Assembly (NCBI GenBank): GCA_036010965.1
Contig: DASCMO010000105.1
Span: forward strand, 62,001-126,000
From: GCA-2686265 sp036010965
Lineage (GTDB): Bacteria; Planctomycetota; UBA1135; GCA-002686595
DNA: 64,000 bases
Reading direction: 5' to 3'
A program made the position numbers and the translations under genes. The stretch's first letter is position 1. Every line of letters starts with the position of its first letter. Below the pieces are notes generated by a model. That model ran no database searches. It saw nothing but the letters and a program-made list of their open reading frames with translations, and was not told where the DNA came from. Positions 8,536 through 16,876 of the stretch are shown here, one piece after another.

Positions 8536-10002
8536 CTAGCCCCGCAGCTGGCGGCGGTTGAGGACGAGTTCGATGGCGACCAGCCCCGCTGTGAAGGCGG
8601 TCGCGTGGAGCGCGCTCGTGACGAGCGCGCGCGCCAGGAACGAGACCCCCACCAGGATCATCGCCAGGGTCAGGAGTAGGCCCATCCAGTCGTGGTCCAC
8701 CTCGAGCTCCTCGGTCGCAGTGGAGAGCGGTGGAGCAAGGACGACGCGCGGGTAGAGAACGCGCAACACGAGTAGGGACACGACCGCGCCCGCCGGGGCG
8801 AAGCGCAAGGCCAGCTCGCCCTCCCCCAGGGCGACGGCCACGGCAGCGAGGACCGCGTACAGGGGGATCAGGAAGCGGACGGCGAGCGCCTTCAGAGCGC
8901 CGCTGCGCACCGCGGCCGGACTGACCGGCGCGCAGTCGACAAGCCAGCGCGCGCGAGGGCTGGCGCTGACCGGGAGCTGCGCCAGGAGCACGGGCAGGTA
9001 GGCGGCCGGCGTGAAGAGCAGCAGGACCAGCAAGCCCTCGCGCTCATCGCCGCTGCCCGCGCGCGCACCGACGAGCAGGAAGGCCAGGGGAATGCCGATC
9101 ATCGGGTAGGTGCGCAGGACGAAGTCCCGTTCGAGGGGCAGGGCGGCGAAGACGAGTTCGAAGACGCCGCGCTCGCGCCGGTCGACCCACAAGCGCGCCG
9201 CGACCAGGCGCAGGGGCTTGAGCAGGCGCGCTGCCAGGGTCGCCGTGGGCCGGCCGCGAGGCGCGCGAGCCGGAGGGACGGCGCACAACAACACGCCCGC
9301 TCCCAGGGTGAGCGCGACCACCAGCATCGTCGGCGGTAAGCCCGCGGCTGCGGGCGGCGCGCCGACGGTGGCCGCGAACCAGGCCGGGGGCGCCGCGTCG
9401 AGCCAGGGCGGCCAGGTGGTCTCGCCCCGGGCGAGGGTCCGCAGCCAGGGCCCCACGCGCAGAGCGGCCAGGCCACCGGCGACGGCCAGGGCGACGAGCA
9501 GGGACTGCAAGCCGATCAGGAGACCCTCGGCGCGCTCACCGAGGGCGGACTGGGTGGTCAGCAAGGCGCTCGCCAGGAACAGAGCCTGGGCGAAGATCGC
9601 CAGCACCAGACTCGCGCGCGCGGCGGCGTCCAGAGAGGGAGGCGCGAGCAGCGCCGCGGGCAGGGCGCTCCCGAGGGTCAGGGCGGCGACCATCGAGAGC
9701 GCCGCGAGCGCGTGAGCGACGCGGCGTTCGAGTTCGGTGGCCGGCAAGGAGCGCGACCACTCGGCGGCCGGGTCGTCCCGCAGCAGGCCGCCGAACTCAC
9801 CCAGCAGACTCAGGCAGGCCAGGCCCGCTGCGAGCGTCAGGGCAAACAGGGCGTAGGCGAAGGGTTCGAGACCGTCGCGCACGATCAGGCAGGCGACCGC
9901 CGTCAGGGTGCCATGGGTACACAGCGCCGGGATGGGCAGCCACTCGCGGCCCAGGTGCGCGGCGAGGCGCGCGCGGAGGATGGCGAGGACGCGGAGGACC
10001 AT
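8536..10002 (-). CDS. Large multi-pass membrane protein, possibly an ABC-2-type permease
   Basis: A 488-residue hydrophobic protein with about ten to twelve predicted membrane segments and short arginine-rich loops. A cytoplasmic 'EWSRSLPATELERR' loop and a charged 'LWVDRRERGVFELV' segment break two membrane blocks, a layout common in bacterial ABC-2-like permeases, but no diagnostic motif is visible. ATG 10002 is chosen because the open frame upstream (to 10251) is low-complexity Arg/Pro and lies antisense to the hydrolase gene. No ATPase gene adjoins; the nearest is at 12.9-13.7 kb. Confidence 0.6.
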   Translation of the reverse strand: MVLRVLAILRARLAAHLGREWLPIPALCTHGTLTAVACLIVRDGLEPFAYALFALTLAAGLACLSLLGEFGGLLRDDPAAEWSRSLPATELERRVAHALAALSMVAALTLGSALPAALLAPPSLDAAARASLVLAIFAQALFLASALLTTQSALGERAEGLLIGLQSLLVALAVAGGLAALRVGPWLRTLARGETTWPPWLDAAPPAWFAATVGAPPAAAGLPPTMLVVALTLGAGVLLCAVPPARAPRGRPTATLAARLLKPLRLVAARLWVDRRERGVFELVFAALPLERDFVLRTYPMIGIPLAFLLVGARAGSGDEREGLLVLLLFTPAAYLPVLLAQLPVSASPRARWLVDCAPVSPAAVRSGALKALAVRFLIPLYAVLAAVAVALGEGELALRFAPAGAVVSLLVLRVLYPRVVLAPPLSTATEELEVDHDWMGLLLTLAMILVGVSFLARALVTSALHATAFTAGLVAIELVLNRRQLRG

Positions 10003-10057
10003 GAACGCCGCGGATCCCGTTTCCACCCGTGGCGCGGCCATGGTACAGCCCGCCCCC

Positions 10058-10690
10058 ATGCAGCTGTTCATCCCGGGGCCCGCGGGCCGGCTCGAGGCTC
10101 GCCTGTGGGAGCCGGCGGCGGGCGAGACCCCACGCGCCGCCTGCGTCTTCTGCCATCCCCATCCCCTGCACGGCGGGACGATGCACTCCACCGTCTGCTT
10201 TCGCGTCGCTCGCGCCCTGCAGGAGGCCGGCCTCGCGGTCCTGCGCTTCAATTTTCGTGGGGCGGGTCGCAGCGCGGGCGAGCACGACGGAGAGGGGGGA
10301 GAGGAGCGCGACCTGGAGGCCGCCCTGGACTGGATGGCCGAACGCTACCCGGACCTCGCGCTGTGGGCCGGCGGCACCTCCTTTGGCGCCCGTTGCGCCG
10401 TTTCGCTCGCCGCACACACCCCTCGCGCCGCGCGCATCGTCCTGGTGGCCCTGCCCGTTTCCGTCTTTGATTGCTCCGCCATCGACCGCGTGCGTACCCC
10501 CGGACTGGTCTGCCAGGGGAGCCTGGACGAATTCGGCAACCTCGCGGAGTTGGAAGCGCGCCACCCCGACCTCTACTGTGGGCTCGAACTTGCGGAAGTG
10601 GAGGGCGCCGGACACTTCTTCGAGGGCCGCATCGAGGCCTTGCAGGATCTCGTGCGAGAGACTGCCCGACGCTGGCTGGTGAGAGCATGA
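10058..10690 (+). CDS. Alpha/beta hydrolase (COG2945-like)
   Basis: Small serine hydrolase fold of 210 residues. Visible are 'CHPHPLHGGTMHS' (about 32-44, oxyanion region), 'LRFNFRGAGRSAG' and the nucleophile elbow 'GTSFG' (106-110, Ser108). A later 'QGSLDEFG' would hold the acid and 'GAGHFF' the His of the triad. The substrate is unknown. ATG 10058 gives the usual N-terminus; ATG 10040 is an in-frame alternative. It overlaps the thioesterase by ATGA and is divergent from the membrane protein (55 bp gap). Confidence 0.85.
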   Translation: MQLFIPGPAGRLEARLWEPAAGETPRAACVFCHPHPLHGGTMHSTVCFRVARALQEAGLAVLRFNFRGAGRSAGEHDGEGGEERDLEAALDWMAERYPDLALWAGGTSFGARCAVSLAAHTPRAARIVLVALPVSVFDCSAIDRVRTPGLVCQGSLDEFGNLAELEARHPDLYCGLELAEVEGAGHFFEGRIEALQDLVRETARRWLVRA

Positions 10691-11103
10691 AGAGCGAAGA
10701 ACAGATCGAAAAGTCGACCTTTCCCGAGCACGAGGTGCCGGCCATCCGCGTGGTGATGATGCCGCGCGACACCAACGCCCTGGGGACCATCTTCGGGGGC
10801 GTGATCCTCTCCCAGATCGACCTCGCGGCGGCTACCGAAGCCCACAAGTACTGGCCGCGCAAGATCGTCACCGTGGCCATGGACAAGGTCGACTTCAAGC
10901 AGCCTGTGTGGGTCGGCGACCTGGTGTCGCTGTTCACGAAGACCTTGCGCCTGGGGCGCTCCTCGGTACAGGTCAAGGTGAGCGTCTGGTCCCAGCGCCA
11001 CTTCGGCGGCGGCGAGGCCATCCCCGTCACCGAGGCCCTGGTGACGATGGTTGCCGTGGATGACGATGGGAAGCCCGTGGAGATCCCTCGGCGCGACGCC
11101 TGA
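10687..11103 (+). CDS. Acyl-CoA thioesterase, YciA/hotdog family
   Basis: Hydrolyses acyl-CoA to fatty acid and CoA. The 138-residue hotdog domain contains 'GTIFGGVILSQIDLAAA', matching the YciA signature GDIFGGW.LSQMD with the catalytic Asp conserved, and 'RKIVTVAMDKVDFKQPVWVGDLV', the second conserved strand pair. The start codon overlaps the hydrolase stop (ATGA), so the pair is translationally coupled. Chain-length preference cannot be read from the sequence. Confidence 0.88.
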   Translation: MKSEEQIEKSTFPEHEVPAIRVVMMPRDTNALGTIFGGVILSQIDLAAATEAHKYWPRKIVTVAMDKVDFKQPVWVGDLVSLFTKTLRLGRSSVQVKVSVWSQRHFGGGEAIPVTEALVTMVAVDDDGKPVEIPRRDA

Positions 11104-11125
11104 CGCGTCGCTCGGGAGGTATTCC

Positions 11126-12865
11126 TCAGGGCATGCGGTAGATCTCGATCGTCCGACCTCGGCGTAGGCCGCGCAGCGCGAAGGCGAAGGCCTCGTAGCC
11201 GAGGGGCCCTCCGCGGCGATGTCGTGGGAGGTCCCGAGCGCTTCGGAAGGGGTAGGTCTCGATGCGCTCGACCCGTTCACCACCTGCCGCCAGCACGGCC
11301 GCCCGGGTTCCATCCGCGAAGCCCGAGTGGCTGTTGGGCAGGGCCACGACTGCATAGCGCGGTGACAGCTCGGCGAGCAGGGCGGCCATCGAGGCCTCGC
11401 CGAGGTCCGTGTGCTCGGCGTCGGCCGGCGGGATCAGGGCCCTCAGGAGGTACGCCGGCCCGGGACTTGGTGTCGCGGGGTGTTCGTCGAGGTAGCGCTG
11501 CATCGGGGAGCGCGCGTACTCGGGAATGGTCGCCCAGCTCTGAGGGTCGCGGGGCAGTGGAAGGCGCAGGACCGCGCTGATGGCGACCGTTTCCGTCCCG
11601 AGGGAGACGTGCTCTTCCAGCCAGCGCGCGGCGACCTGGGCCGAGTTTGGCCTTGTAGTGAGCCACAACCAGCGACTGGAGGCGGCGAAGGGCAGGGCCA
11701 GGGCTGCGCAGACGACCAGCGCCGTGACACGCCGTCGACCTGAGGCCGAGGAGCACCGACCTGCCGCCCTGCGCGCGATCTCCATCACGCCCACGGCTCC
11801 CAATAGCGCCAAGATCGGCATCAGCGGCATGGCGAAGCGATGGAGGGTGCGGTAGTAGGCGCCCAAAACGAGGAGGTAGGGCAGAGCGAAGGCGCAGAGC
11901 AGTACGGCGTCGGAGGTGAGCCAGGGCTCCTTGCGTGTGCGCCGTCGCCAGGCGGCTGAGAAGGCGTACAGCAAACCCGCCACCGCCAGGGCGGTCAGCA
12001 CTGGATCGAAAGCCCAGAGGCTGCGCGCGATGGAGGCGAAGCCGCTCCCGTCGAAGGTCCTGGCGATCAGTTCATGGCGAGTGGCCAGGATGCCGACGGT
12101 GGCTACGAAGGGATAGAACAGGTGGTACGAGAGGTAGGCCGCGAGAAGGGGTAGGGCGCAAGCCGCCCGCGCCAGTCCGGCGCGCCGACGCGCGGCGAGG
12201 AAGCTCGCGAGGGCTACGGCGGGAAGCACCGCGGCTCCGCTGTGGAGCACGCCCATGGCGAGCGCGGTGCATGTGGAGCAGGCCGCGATGGCGCTCGGCG
12301 TTGGCCGGCGAGCCAGCCACATGGCGGACACGACCGCCCACAACGAGAAGGCTGTCAGGACTCCGTGGGGCCGCGCCTGGCGCGAGTAGATGAGGTGCAG
12401 GAGGCAGGCCGCCATCAGGCACGCGGCGAGCAGGGCCCAGGCGGGGGGCAGGAAGCGCCGCGCGAGAACGAAGACGCCGGGGATGGCCAGGGTCGAGAGC
12501 AAGGCGAGCCAGCGGCGTGCGAGCAGGTGGGGGTGGGCCGCAGCGCGGGCGTGGGCCGCCCACTCCGCATCGGCCGGGGCTTGCCGGACCACCTTGCCGG
12601 GCAAGGCGACTAGGCTCAGGGCTGGCAGGTGGGGATAGAGGGGGCTGATCGCGTTCTCACCCGAGCGCGGAGCGCCGCGCTCGAGTCCCATCGCCTGGGC
12701 GACGATCACCGCGTCGGAGTCACTCTGGAAGGGCAAGCCGCCCCCGAGCGCCCACAGCCGCCCCGCCAGGGCGCCCGCGGTCACCAGGGCCAGTACAAGG
12801 AGGATTCCAGGGCGGCTGTCCAGCTCGCCAGAGTCCGGGCTCGCCAGCACATCGGGAAGGAGCAC
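11126..12865 (-). CDS. GT-C-type membrane glycosyltransferase (GT39/ArnT-like)
   Basis: A 579-residue protein with about ten or more membrane helices. The first periplasmic loop carries 'PFQSDSDAVIVAQAMG', matching the acidic D-x-D/E region of lipid-linked sugar transferases of the PMT/ArnT fold. 'YSRQARPHGVLTAFSLWAVVSAM' recalls the conserved second loop (..R..RPd.l...f). It probably transfers a sugar from a polyprenyl-phosphate donor to an envelope acceptor. It follows the ABC ATPase by 36 bp on the same strand, suggesting one transcript. Confidence 0.75.
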   Translation of the reverse strand: MLLPDVLASPDSGELDSRPGILLVLALVTAGALAGRLWALGGGLPFQSDSDAVIVAQAMGLERGAPRSGENAISPLYPHLPALSLVALPGKVVRQAPADAEWAAHARAAAHPHLLARRWLALLSTLAIPGVFVLARRFLPPAWALLAACLMAACLLHLIYSRQARPHGVLTAFSLWAVVSAMWLARRPTPSAIAACSTCTALAMGVLHSGAAVLPAVALASFLAARRRAGLARAACALPLLAAYLSYHLFYPFVATVGILATRHELIARTFDGSGFASIARSLWAFDPVLTALAVAGLLYAFSAAWRRRTRKEPWLTSDAVLLCAFALPYLLVLGAYYRTLHRFAMPLMPILALLGAVGVMEIARRAAGRCSSASGRRRVTALVVCAALALPFAASSRWLWLTTRPNSAQVAARWLEEHVSLGTETVAISAVLRLPLPRDPQSWATIPEYARSPMQRYLDEHPATPSPGPAYLLRALIPPADAEHTDLGEASMAALLAELSPRYAVVALPNSHSGFADGTRAAVLAAGGERVERIETYPFRSARDLPRHRRGGPLGYEAFAFALRGLRRGRTIEIYRMP

Positions 12866-12901
12866 GGTCCCATTGAAGAGCCCGGCAGGCTCTCCCGCTA
12901 G

Positions 12902-13696
12902 TCACTCCTTCGGTGCGCGCGGAGCGATGTGAGCGAGCAGGGCGTCGGCTTCGGCCTGGGGGTCCGCGCTGTGGGCCACGCGCGTGAAGACCTGCTCCAG
13001 GCTCCCGTCTGTTCCGGCCCTTTCCCGCAATTCGTCGAGGGTGCCCACCCCCACCAGCCGTCCCTCGCTCAGGATCGCCATGCGGTCGCAGACGCGCTCG
13101 ACTACATCGAGCAGGTGCGAGGTGTAAAGCACCGCGCCACCCCGCTGCGCCCAGCCGCGCAGGAGGGCCTTGAGCATGGCCGAGGTCGGGGGGTCGAGGC
13201 CCGTCAAGGGCTCGTCGAGCACGAGCAGCGGCGGACGGGGCAAGAGGGCGCAGGCCAGGGCGACCTTCTGGCGCATGCCGCGCGAGAAGCGGCCGACCGG
13301 CTCGTCGGCGCGCTCGCTGAGGTCGAGAGAGGCGAGCAGATCGCTTGAGCCTTCACACATGTGCTCCTCGCCCAGGCCGTGCAAGCGCCCCACGAGCTGG
13401 AGGTGCTGGCGCGCGGAGAGGTTGACGTACAGCGGCGCCCCGTCGGGGACGAAACCCAGGTGCCGGCGGACCTCGAGGGGCTCGCTGCTCGCGTCATGAC
13501 CGGCGACCTCGACCCTCCCCTCACTGGGAGCGATGAGCCCGCACAACAGGCGCAGGGCGGTGGTCTTGCCGGCGCCATTGGGCCCGAGCAGGCCCAGGAC
13601 TTCTCCCGGATACAGATCGAGGTCCAGGTCCGCGAGCGCGACCCGCTCGCCGAAGCGCTTGCTGGCACCGCGAAACTTCGCCAGGGGTCGGTCCAC
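12902..13696 (-). CDS. ABC transporter ATP-binding protein
   Basis: ATPase subunit with Walker A 'GPNGAGKTT' (38-46), signature 'FSRGMRQK' (137-144; SRG in place of the usual SGG) and Walker B 'LLVLDEP' (157-163), followed by 'SHLLDVVERVCDR' with the switch His. The sequence resembles ABC-2 exporter or ATP-binding components (CcmA/DrrA type). Start: GTG 13696 gives the usual N-terminus 'VDRPLAKFRGASKRFG'; a CTG at 13720 would overlap the upstream stop. The frame open further upstream is antisense/out-of-frame shadow. No partner permease is adjacent. Confidence 0.9.
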   Translation of the reverse strand: MDRPLAKFRGASKRFGERVALADLDLDLYPGEVLGLLGPNGAGKTTALRLLCGLIAPSEGRVEVAGHDASSEPLEVRRHLGFVPDGAPLYVNLSARQHLQLVGRLHGLGEEHMCEGSSDLLASLDLSERADEPVGRFSRGMRQKVALACALLPRPPLLVLDEPLTGLDPPTSAMLKALLRGWAQRGGAVLYTSHLLDVVERVCDRMAILSEGRLVGVGTLDELRERAGTDGSLEQVFTRVAHSADPQAEADALLAHIAPRAPKE

Positions 13697-13716
13697 GGGC
13701 GCCTGGAGCGATGCGG

Positions 13717-14457
13717 TCAGGCGCTCTGGGGCTCCACGATCGTGACGTCGGCTCCGGTCCGGTCGCCGATCTGCTCCACGATCTCCTTCAGCTGCCCGGC
13801 CGGGATGCCCTGGGCCTTGCCCTTGCCCCGGTCGCGGGGGTTGGGGCTGGAGATCAGGACCTCTCTGGGCCCCACTTCCTGGAGGCGGCGCAGCCAGCCC
13901 TCGACCTCGGAGTCCGTCGAGTTGTCGACCTCTCCGCGCACGAAACAGGCCTGGATGGAGACCCGGTCCAGGCTCTCCAGGTGCGCCGCGAGCTTGCGGA
14001 AGCGCGTGCTCTTGTGGCCCGTGAGCCGGGCGAAGGTGCGGGCCGTGCCGGCCTCGAAGCGCAGCATGGGGCGGTCGTAGGAGCCCAGGGCGAGCCGCAC
14101 CTCGACGCGCTCGAGATCGGGATCGTCGGAGATGAGGCACAGCTTGGCGCGCGGGAACCACTTGTTCCTGAGCTCGCGGAGATTCTCCGTAATCTCTTTA
14201 AAGGCAGGGTGTAACGTCGGATCAACCTCCGAGCCGACAACCAGGATGCTCTTGAGCTTGTCGCCTCCCTTGGAGAGCCTCATCAGTTCCCGGGCGGCCA
14301 TGGTGACCACCACGGAGGCCCGCGGAAGCCGATTCTCGCGGCTGATGGCCAGGGTGGAGCCAGGCTGGCCGAGGTCGATACGCACGCACGCCCCCCAGGG
14401 CGCGATGGTCTCGGGGCCGCTCAGGAGAAGGGAGGAGCTCAGGGCGGGCACGGTCAT
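13717..14457 (-). CDS. Radical-SAM-like protein lacking the iron-sulfur cysteine motif
   Basis: The 246-residue protein follows the pattern of COG0731-type radical SAM enzymes in its middle and C-terminal parts: 'SEVDPTLHPAFKEITENLREL' (family: ..GEPTLHP.F.E....), 'LDRVSIQACFVRGEVDNS' (family: ..QT.FV.G..DNS/T) and 'GPREVLISSPNPRD'. The N-terminal region, which should hold CxxxCxxC for the 4Fe-4S cluster, has one Cys only ('WGACVRID'). It is therefore probably not a SAM-cleaving enzyme; a binding or regulatory role is possible. Its ATG overlaps the stop of the upstream frame (ATGA). Confidence 0.6.
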   Translation of the reverse strand: MTVPALSSSLLLSGPETIAPWGACVRIDLGQPGSTLAISRENRLPRASVVVTMAARELMRLSKGGDKLKSILVVGSEVDPTLHPAFKEITENLRELRNKWFPRAKLCLISDDPDLERVEVRLALGSYDRPMLRFEAGTARTFARLTGHKSTRFRKLAAHLESLDRVSIQACFVRGEVDNSTDSEVEGWLRRLQEVGPREVLISSPNPRDRGKGKAQGIPAGQLKEIVEQIGDRTGADVTIVEPQSA

Positions 14458-15002
14458 GGGTCGTTCAGATTCGGGGTCAGGGTTGTCTGGAGGTACTGTT
14501 TTGCGTCAGTGTAGTCAGCCCTAAGTCCTAGAGTACCATAGTCATAGGTGCGATTGGAAGGGTTTGGAGACCGCTCCTGAAGAGGATCGTCCGAAGGGCT
14601 CAAACGGGCCCCCGGCTCCCCCGCGGGCGGCGAGCGCCGCAACCCCACTCCGAGCAGGGAGAGGGCCAGCCAGGAGCGGAACGGGTGGTCGATGAGTACG
14701 CGCGCGAATCCCAGGACGGCCGCCTCGTCGTGTCCCGCCGGACACCGGCTGAGGGAGATCGAGAGGAGTGCGACGACCAGGGCGCAGCCCCCGGCCAGGG
14801 CGGCCGGTCGGCTGACCCGCCGCCGCGCCGGAGGTTGGAGGGGTGTCGCGCTCGCCGGTCCCGCCCGTGCCTCCAGCCGGCCAGGTGCTTCCCGCGCTCG
14901 CTCCTCCCCTCCCGTGCGTTCGCGACGGCTCACCTGACGAGGGACCGGGCGGCGTCCTGGGCGGTTGCGCCGTGGCCGACGAGAACGGCCCACGAGAGCC
15001 AT
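14454..15002 (-). CDS. Hypothetical protein with hydrophobic segments
   Basis: The support is positional: the stop of this frame overlaps the start of the radical-SAM-like gene in an ATGA junction typical of coupled genes. The product (about 182 aa from ATG 15002; TTG 15059 is possible) has a basic Arg-rich N-terminus, a clear hydrophobic stretch 'LAGGCALVVALLSISLSRC', a second weaker one 'SWLALSLLGVGL', and a polar tail ending 'TLTPNLNDP'. I do not recognise it. The basic low-complexity N-terminus could be GC-rich noise, so the true start may lie nearer the first hydrophobic stretch. The opposite strand holds only weak frames leading to nuoA. Confidence 0.4.
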   Translation of the reverse strand: MALVGRSRRPRRNRPGRRPVPRQVSRRERTGGEERAREAPGRLEARAGPASATPLQPPARRRVSRPAALAGGCALVVALLSISLSRCPAGHDEAAVLGFARVLIDHPFRSWLALSLLGVGLRRSPPAGEPGARLSPSDDPLQERSPNPSNRTYDYGTLGLRADYTDAKQYLQTTLTPNLNDP

Positions 15003-15268
15003 GCCCGGGGATCGGTGTGGCTTGCAGTGTTCCTGCGGCGCACCTAGACTCTCTGCCAAATTCCAGCCACTCAGGCCTCCTGAGAGGGCAGGATTAGCGC
15101 CCGAAACACCCTGTTCTCCTTACCCGCCGAGCAGTGGCACGCGGGACTGCCCATACACTCACGATGGTCGCCGCCTCCCTGGCACGACGGCGGTCTCCAA
15201 ACCCTGCGAACTACGCTCCAGAGCCCCGCCGGAGGGCCCCCGAGGCCCTCGGACCACCGCCCCCTTTC

Positions 15269-15805
15269 ATGTACTTCGACTACTTCAATGCCCTGGTCTT
15301 CGCAGCCGTGGGCTTCGTGTTCGTCTTCGCGAACATGGTCATCGGCTCGGTCATCCGACCCAAGCGCAAGGGAGAGCAGGGCCTCGAAGTCTACGAGTGC
15401 GGCGAGGAGACCCTCGGCGAGGCCTGGGTGAAGTTCGACATCCGCTACTACACGGTCGCCCTGGTGTATGTGATCTTCGCGGTGGAGATCGCTTTCCTCT
15501 TCCCTTGGGCCATCGTCCTCAAGGAGTCCTTCGCCGGAACGGGCGCGGCGGAAGGGTTGGGGATCGGCGCCTTTGCCTTGGTGGAGGGCGTGCTGTTCAT
15601 CGTCGTGCTCTTCCTCGGCCTCGCCTACGTATGGGCCAAGGGCGACCTCGACTGGGTGCTGGCCTACCAGGGCGGAGACTACGCGGGCCGAACGGACAGG
15701 AGCCGCAGTGTGCCGAGCCTCGAGGAGATTCGTGCAGCAGCTGAGGGCAAGGGTGACGAGGCGGGCGAAGGGTCCGACGATGACGGAGAGGAAGCCTTGG
15801 CCTGA
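15269..15805 (+). CDS. nuoA: NADH-quinone oxidoreductase subunit A
   Basis: Membrane subunit of complex I. Residues 'YFNALVFAAVGFVFVFANMVIG' form helix 1; 'YECGEETLGEAWVKFDIRYYTVALVYVIFAVEIAFLFPW' is the strongly conserved NuoA core with the loop Cys and the acidic residue in helix 2. The tail after residue 145 is acidic and longer than in E. coli. ATG 15269 gives a normal N-terminus; frames open upstream (GTG 15134, ATG 15164) encode unconserved sequence. There is no clear Shine-Dalgarno. It is the first gene of the 11-gene nuo operon. Confidence 0.93.
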   Translation: MYFDYFNALVFAAVGFVFVFANMVIGSVIRPKRKGEQGLEVYECGEETLGEAWVKFDIRYYTVALVYVIFAVEIAFLFPWAIVLKESFAGTGAAEGLGIGAFALVEGVLFIVVLFLGLAYVWAKGDLDWVLAYQGGDYAGRTDRSRSVPSLEEIRAAAEGKGDEAGEGSDDDGEEALA

Positions 15806-15829
15806 GGGCCGTCGAGGACGGAGCTACAT

Positions 15830-16330
15830 ATGGGATTGATCGAACATCAGTTTGAGGAGAACCTCCTCACGACCAAGGTGGACTGGCTGCTCAACTGGGC
15901 GCGCCTGTCGAGCATCTGGCCGATGACCTTCGGCCTCGCCTGTTGCGCGATCGAGATGATGGCGGTTGGTGCCGCGCATCACGACATCGACCGCTTCGGC
16001 GCGGGCGCCTTCCGGGCCTCGCCGCGCCAGGCCGACCTGATGATCGTGGCCGGCACGGTTAACTTCAAGATGGGCGAGCGGGTGAAGCGCCTCTATAACC
16101 AGATGGCGTCTCCGAAGTACGTGATCGCCATGGGCGCCTGCGCGACCGGCGGAGGGCCCTACTACAAGTTCGGCTACACGGTCGTGAAGGGCGTGGACCG
16201 GATCGTTCCCGTGGACGTCTACATCGCGGGCTGCCCCCCCCGCCCTGAGGCCTTGCTCGAGGGCTTGATGAAGTTGCAGGCGAAGATTCGCAACACCTCC
16301 GTCATCCGCAAGCCCGTACTCACGGCCTAG
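15830..16330 (+). CDS. nuoB: NADH-quinone oxidoreductase subunit B
   Basis: Carries cluster N2, the last iron-sulfur centre before quinone. The four ligands are visible: the tandem Cys38-Cys39 ('GLACCAIEMM'), Cys104 ('GACATGGG') and Cys135 ('AGCPPRPE'). The 166 aa length is normal for the short NuoB form. A GAGGACGGAG stretch about 10 bp upstream can act as ribosome binding site. It sits 24 bp after nuoA. Confidence 0.97.
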   Translation: MGLIEHQFEENLLTTKVDWLLNWARLSSIWPMTFGLACCAIEMMAVGAAHHDIDRFGAGAFRASPRQADLMIVAGTVNFKMGERVKRLYNQMASPKYVIAMGACATGGGPYYKFGYTVVKGVDRIVPVDVYIAGCPPRPEALLEGLMKLQAKIRNTSVIRKPVLTA

Positions 16331-16333
16331 ACC

Positions 16334-16864
16334 ATGCGGTTTGTCCTCGACTTCGAGCAGATTCACGGGCGATTGAAGGCCATCGGGGCGCCCGGCCTGC
16401 TGGCCGCCGACCTGCCGCGAGAGGCCGACCCCGAGGACAAGAAGGACAAGGGCCGCGCTGGCGACGCTTTCATGCTGGTGGAGTCGGGCGAGATCGTCGG
16501 GTTCCTCGCAGCCTGCCGCGATGACGCCGAGCTCGCCTTCGATATCCTCGTGGACCTCACGGCGACCGACCCCGACACGGCGGACGAGCACTTCTGGGTC
16601 GGCTATCAACTGCTGTCGACGACGCTTGGACACCGCCTCGCGATCAAGTCGATCGTGCCCAAGGAGGACGCACAGGTGCCCACGGCGACGGCGGTCTACC
16701 GCGCCGCCCGGTGGCACGAGCGCGAGTGCGCCGAGATGTTTGGGATCACCTTTGTCGGTCACCCCGACCCGCGCAACATCCTGCTGCCCGACGATTGGGT
16801 CGGTCACCCCCTGCGCAAGGACTACGAGTTCCCCAAGGAGTACCACGGCATCTCCTGCGAGTAG
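16334..16864 (+). CDS. nuoC: NADH-quinone oxidoreductase subunit C
   Basis: 30-kDa subunit of the peripheral arm, contacting NuoD and NuoB. The conserved C-terminal half is clear: 'RAARWHERECAEMFGITFVGHPDPRNILLPDDWVGHPLRKDYEFP'-type order, including WHERE.E.FG and HPLRKDY. The N-terminal 70 residues are divergent and include a charged insertion ('EADPEDKKDKGR'). It starts 3 bp after the nuoB stop. NuoC and NuoD are separate here, not fused as in E. coli. Confidence 0.93.
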   Translation: MRFVLDFEQIHGRLKAIGAPGLLAADLPREADPEDKKDKGRAGDAFMLVESGEIVGFLAACRDDAELAFDILVDLTATDPDTADEHFWVGYQLLSTTLGHRLAIKSIVPKEDAQVPTATAVYRAARWHERECAEMFGITFVGHPDPRNILLPDDWVGHPLRKDYEFPKEYHGISCE

Positions 16865-16876
16865 CCCTGCGAGAAG

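Noticed and set aside
8536..10251. Extending the membrane protein start to 10251
   Set aside because: The extra 83 residues are unconserved and lie antisense to the alpha/beta hydrolase gene.
12902..14161. Extending the ABC ATPase to an upstream start at 14161
   Set aside because: The added 155 residues are Arg/Pro/Gly filler overlapping the conserved radical-SAM-like gene in another frame; GTG 13696 fits the family.
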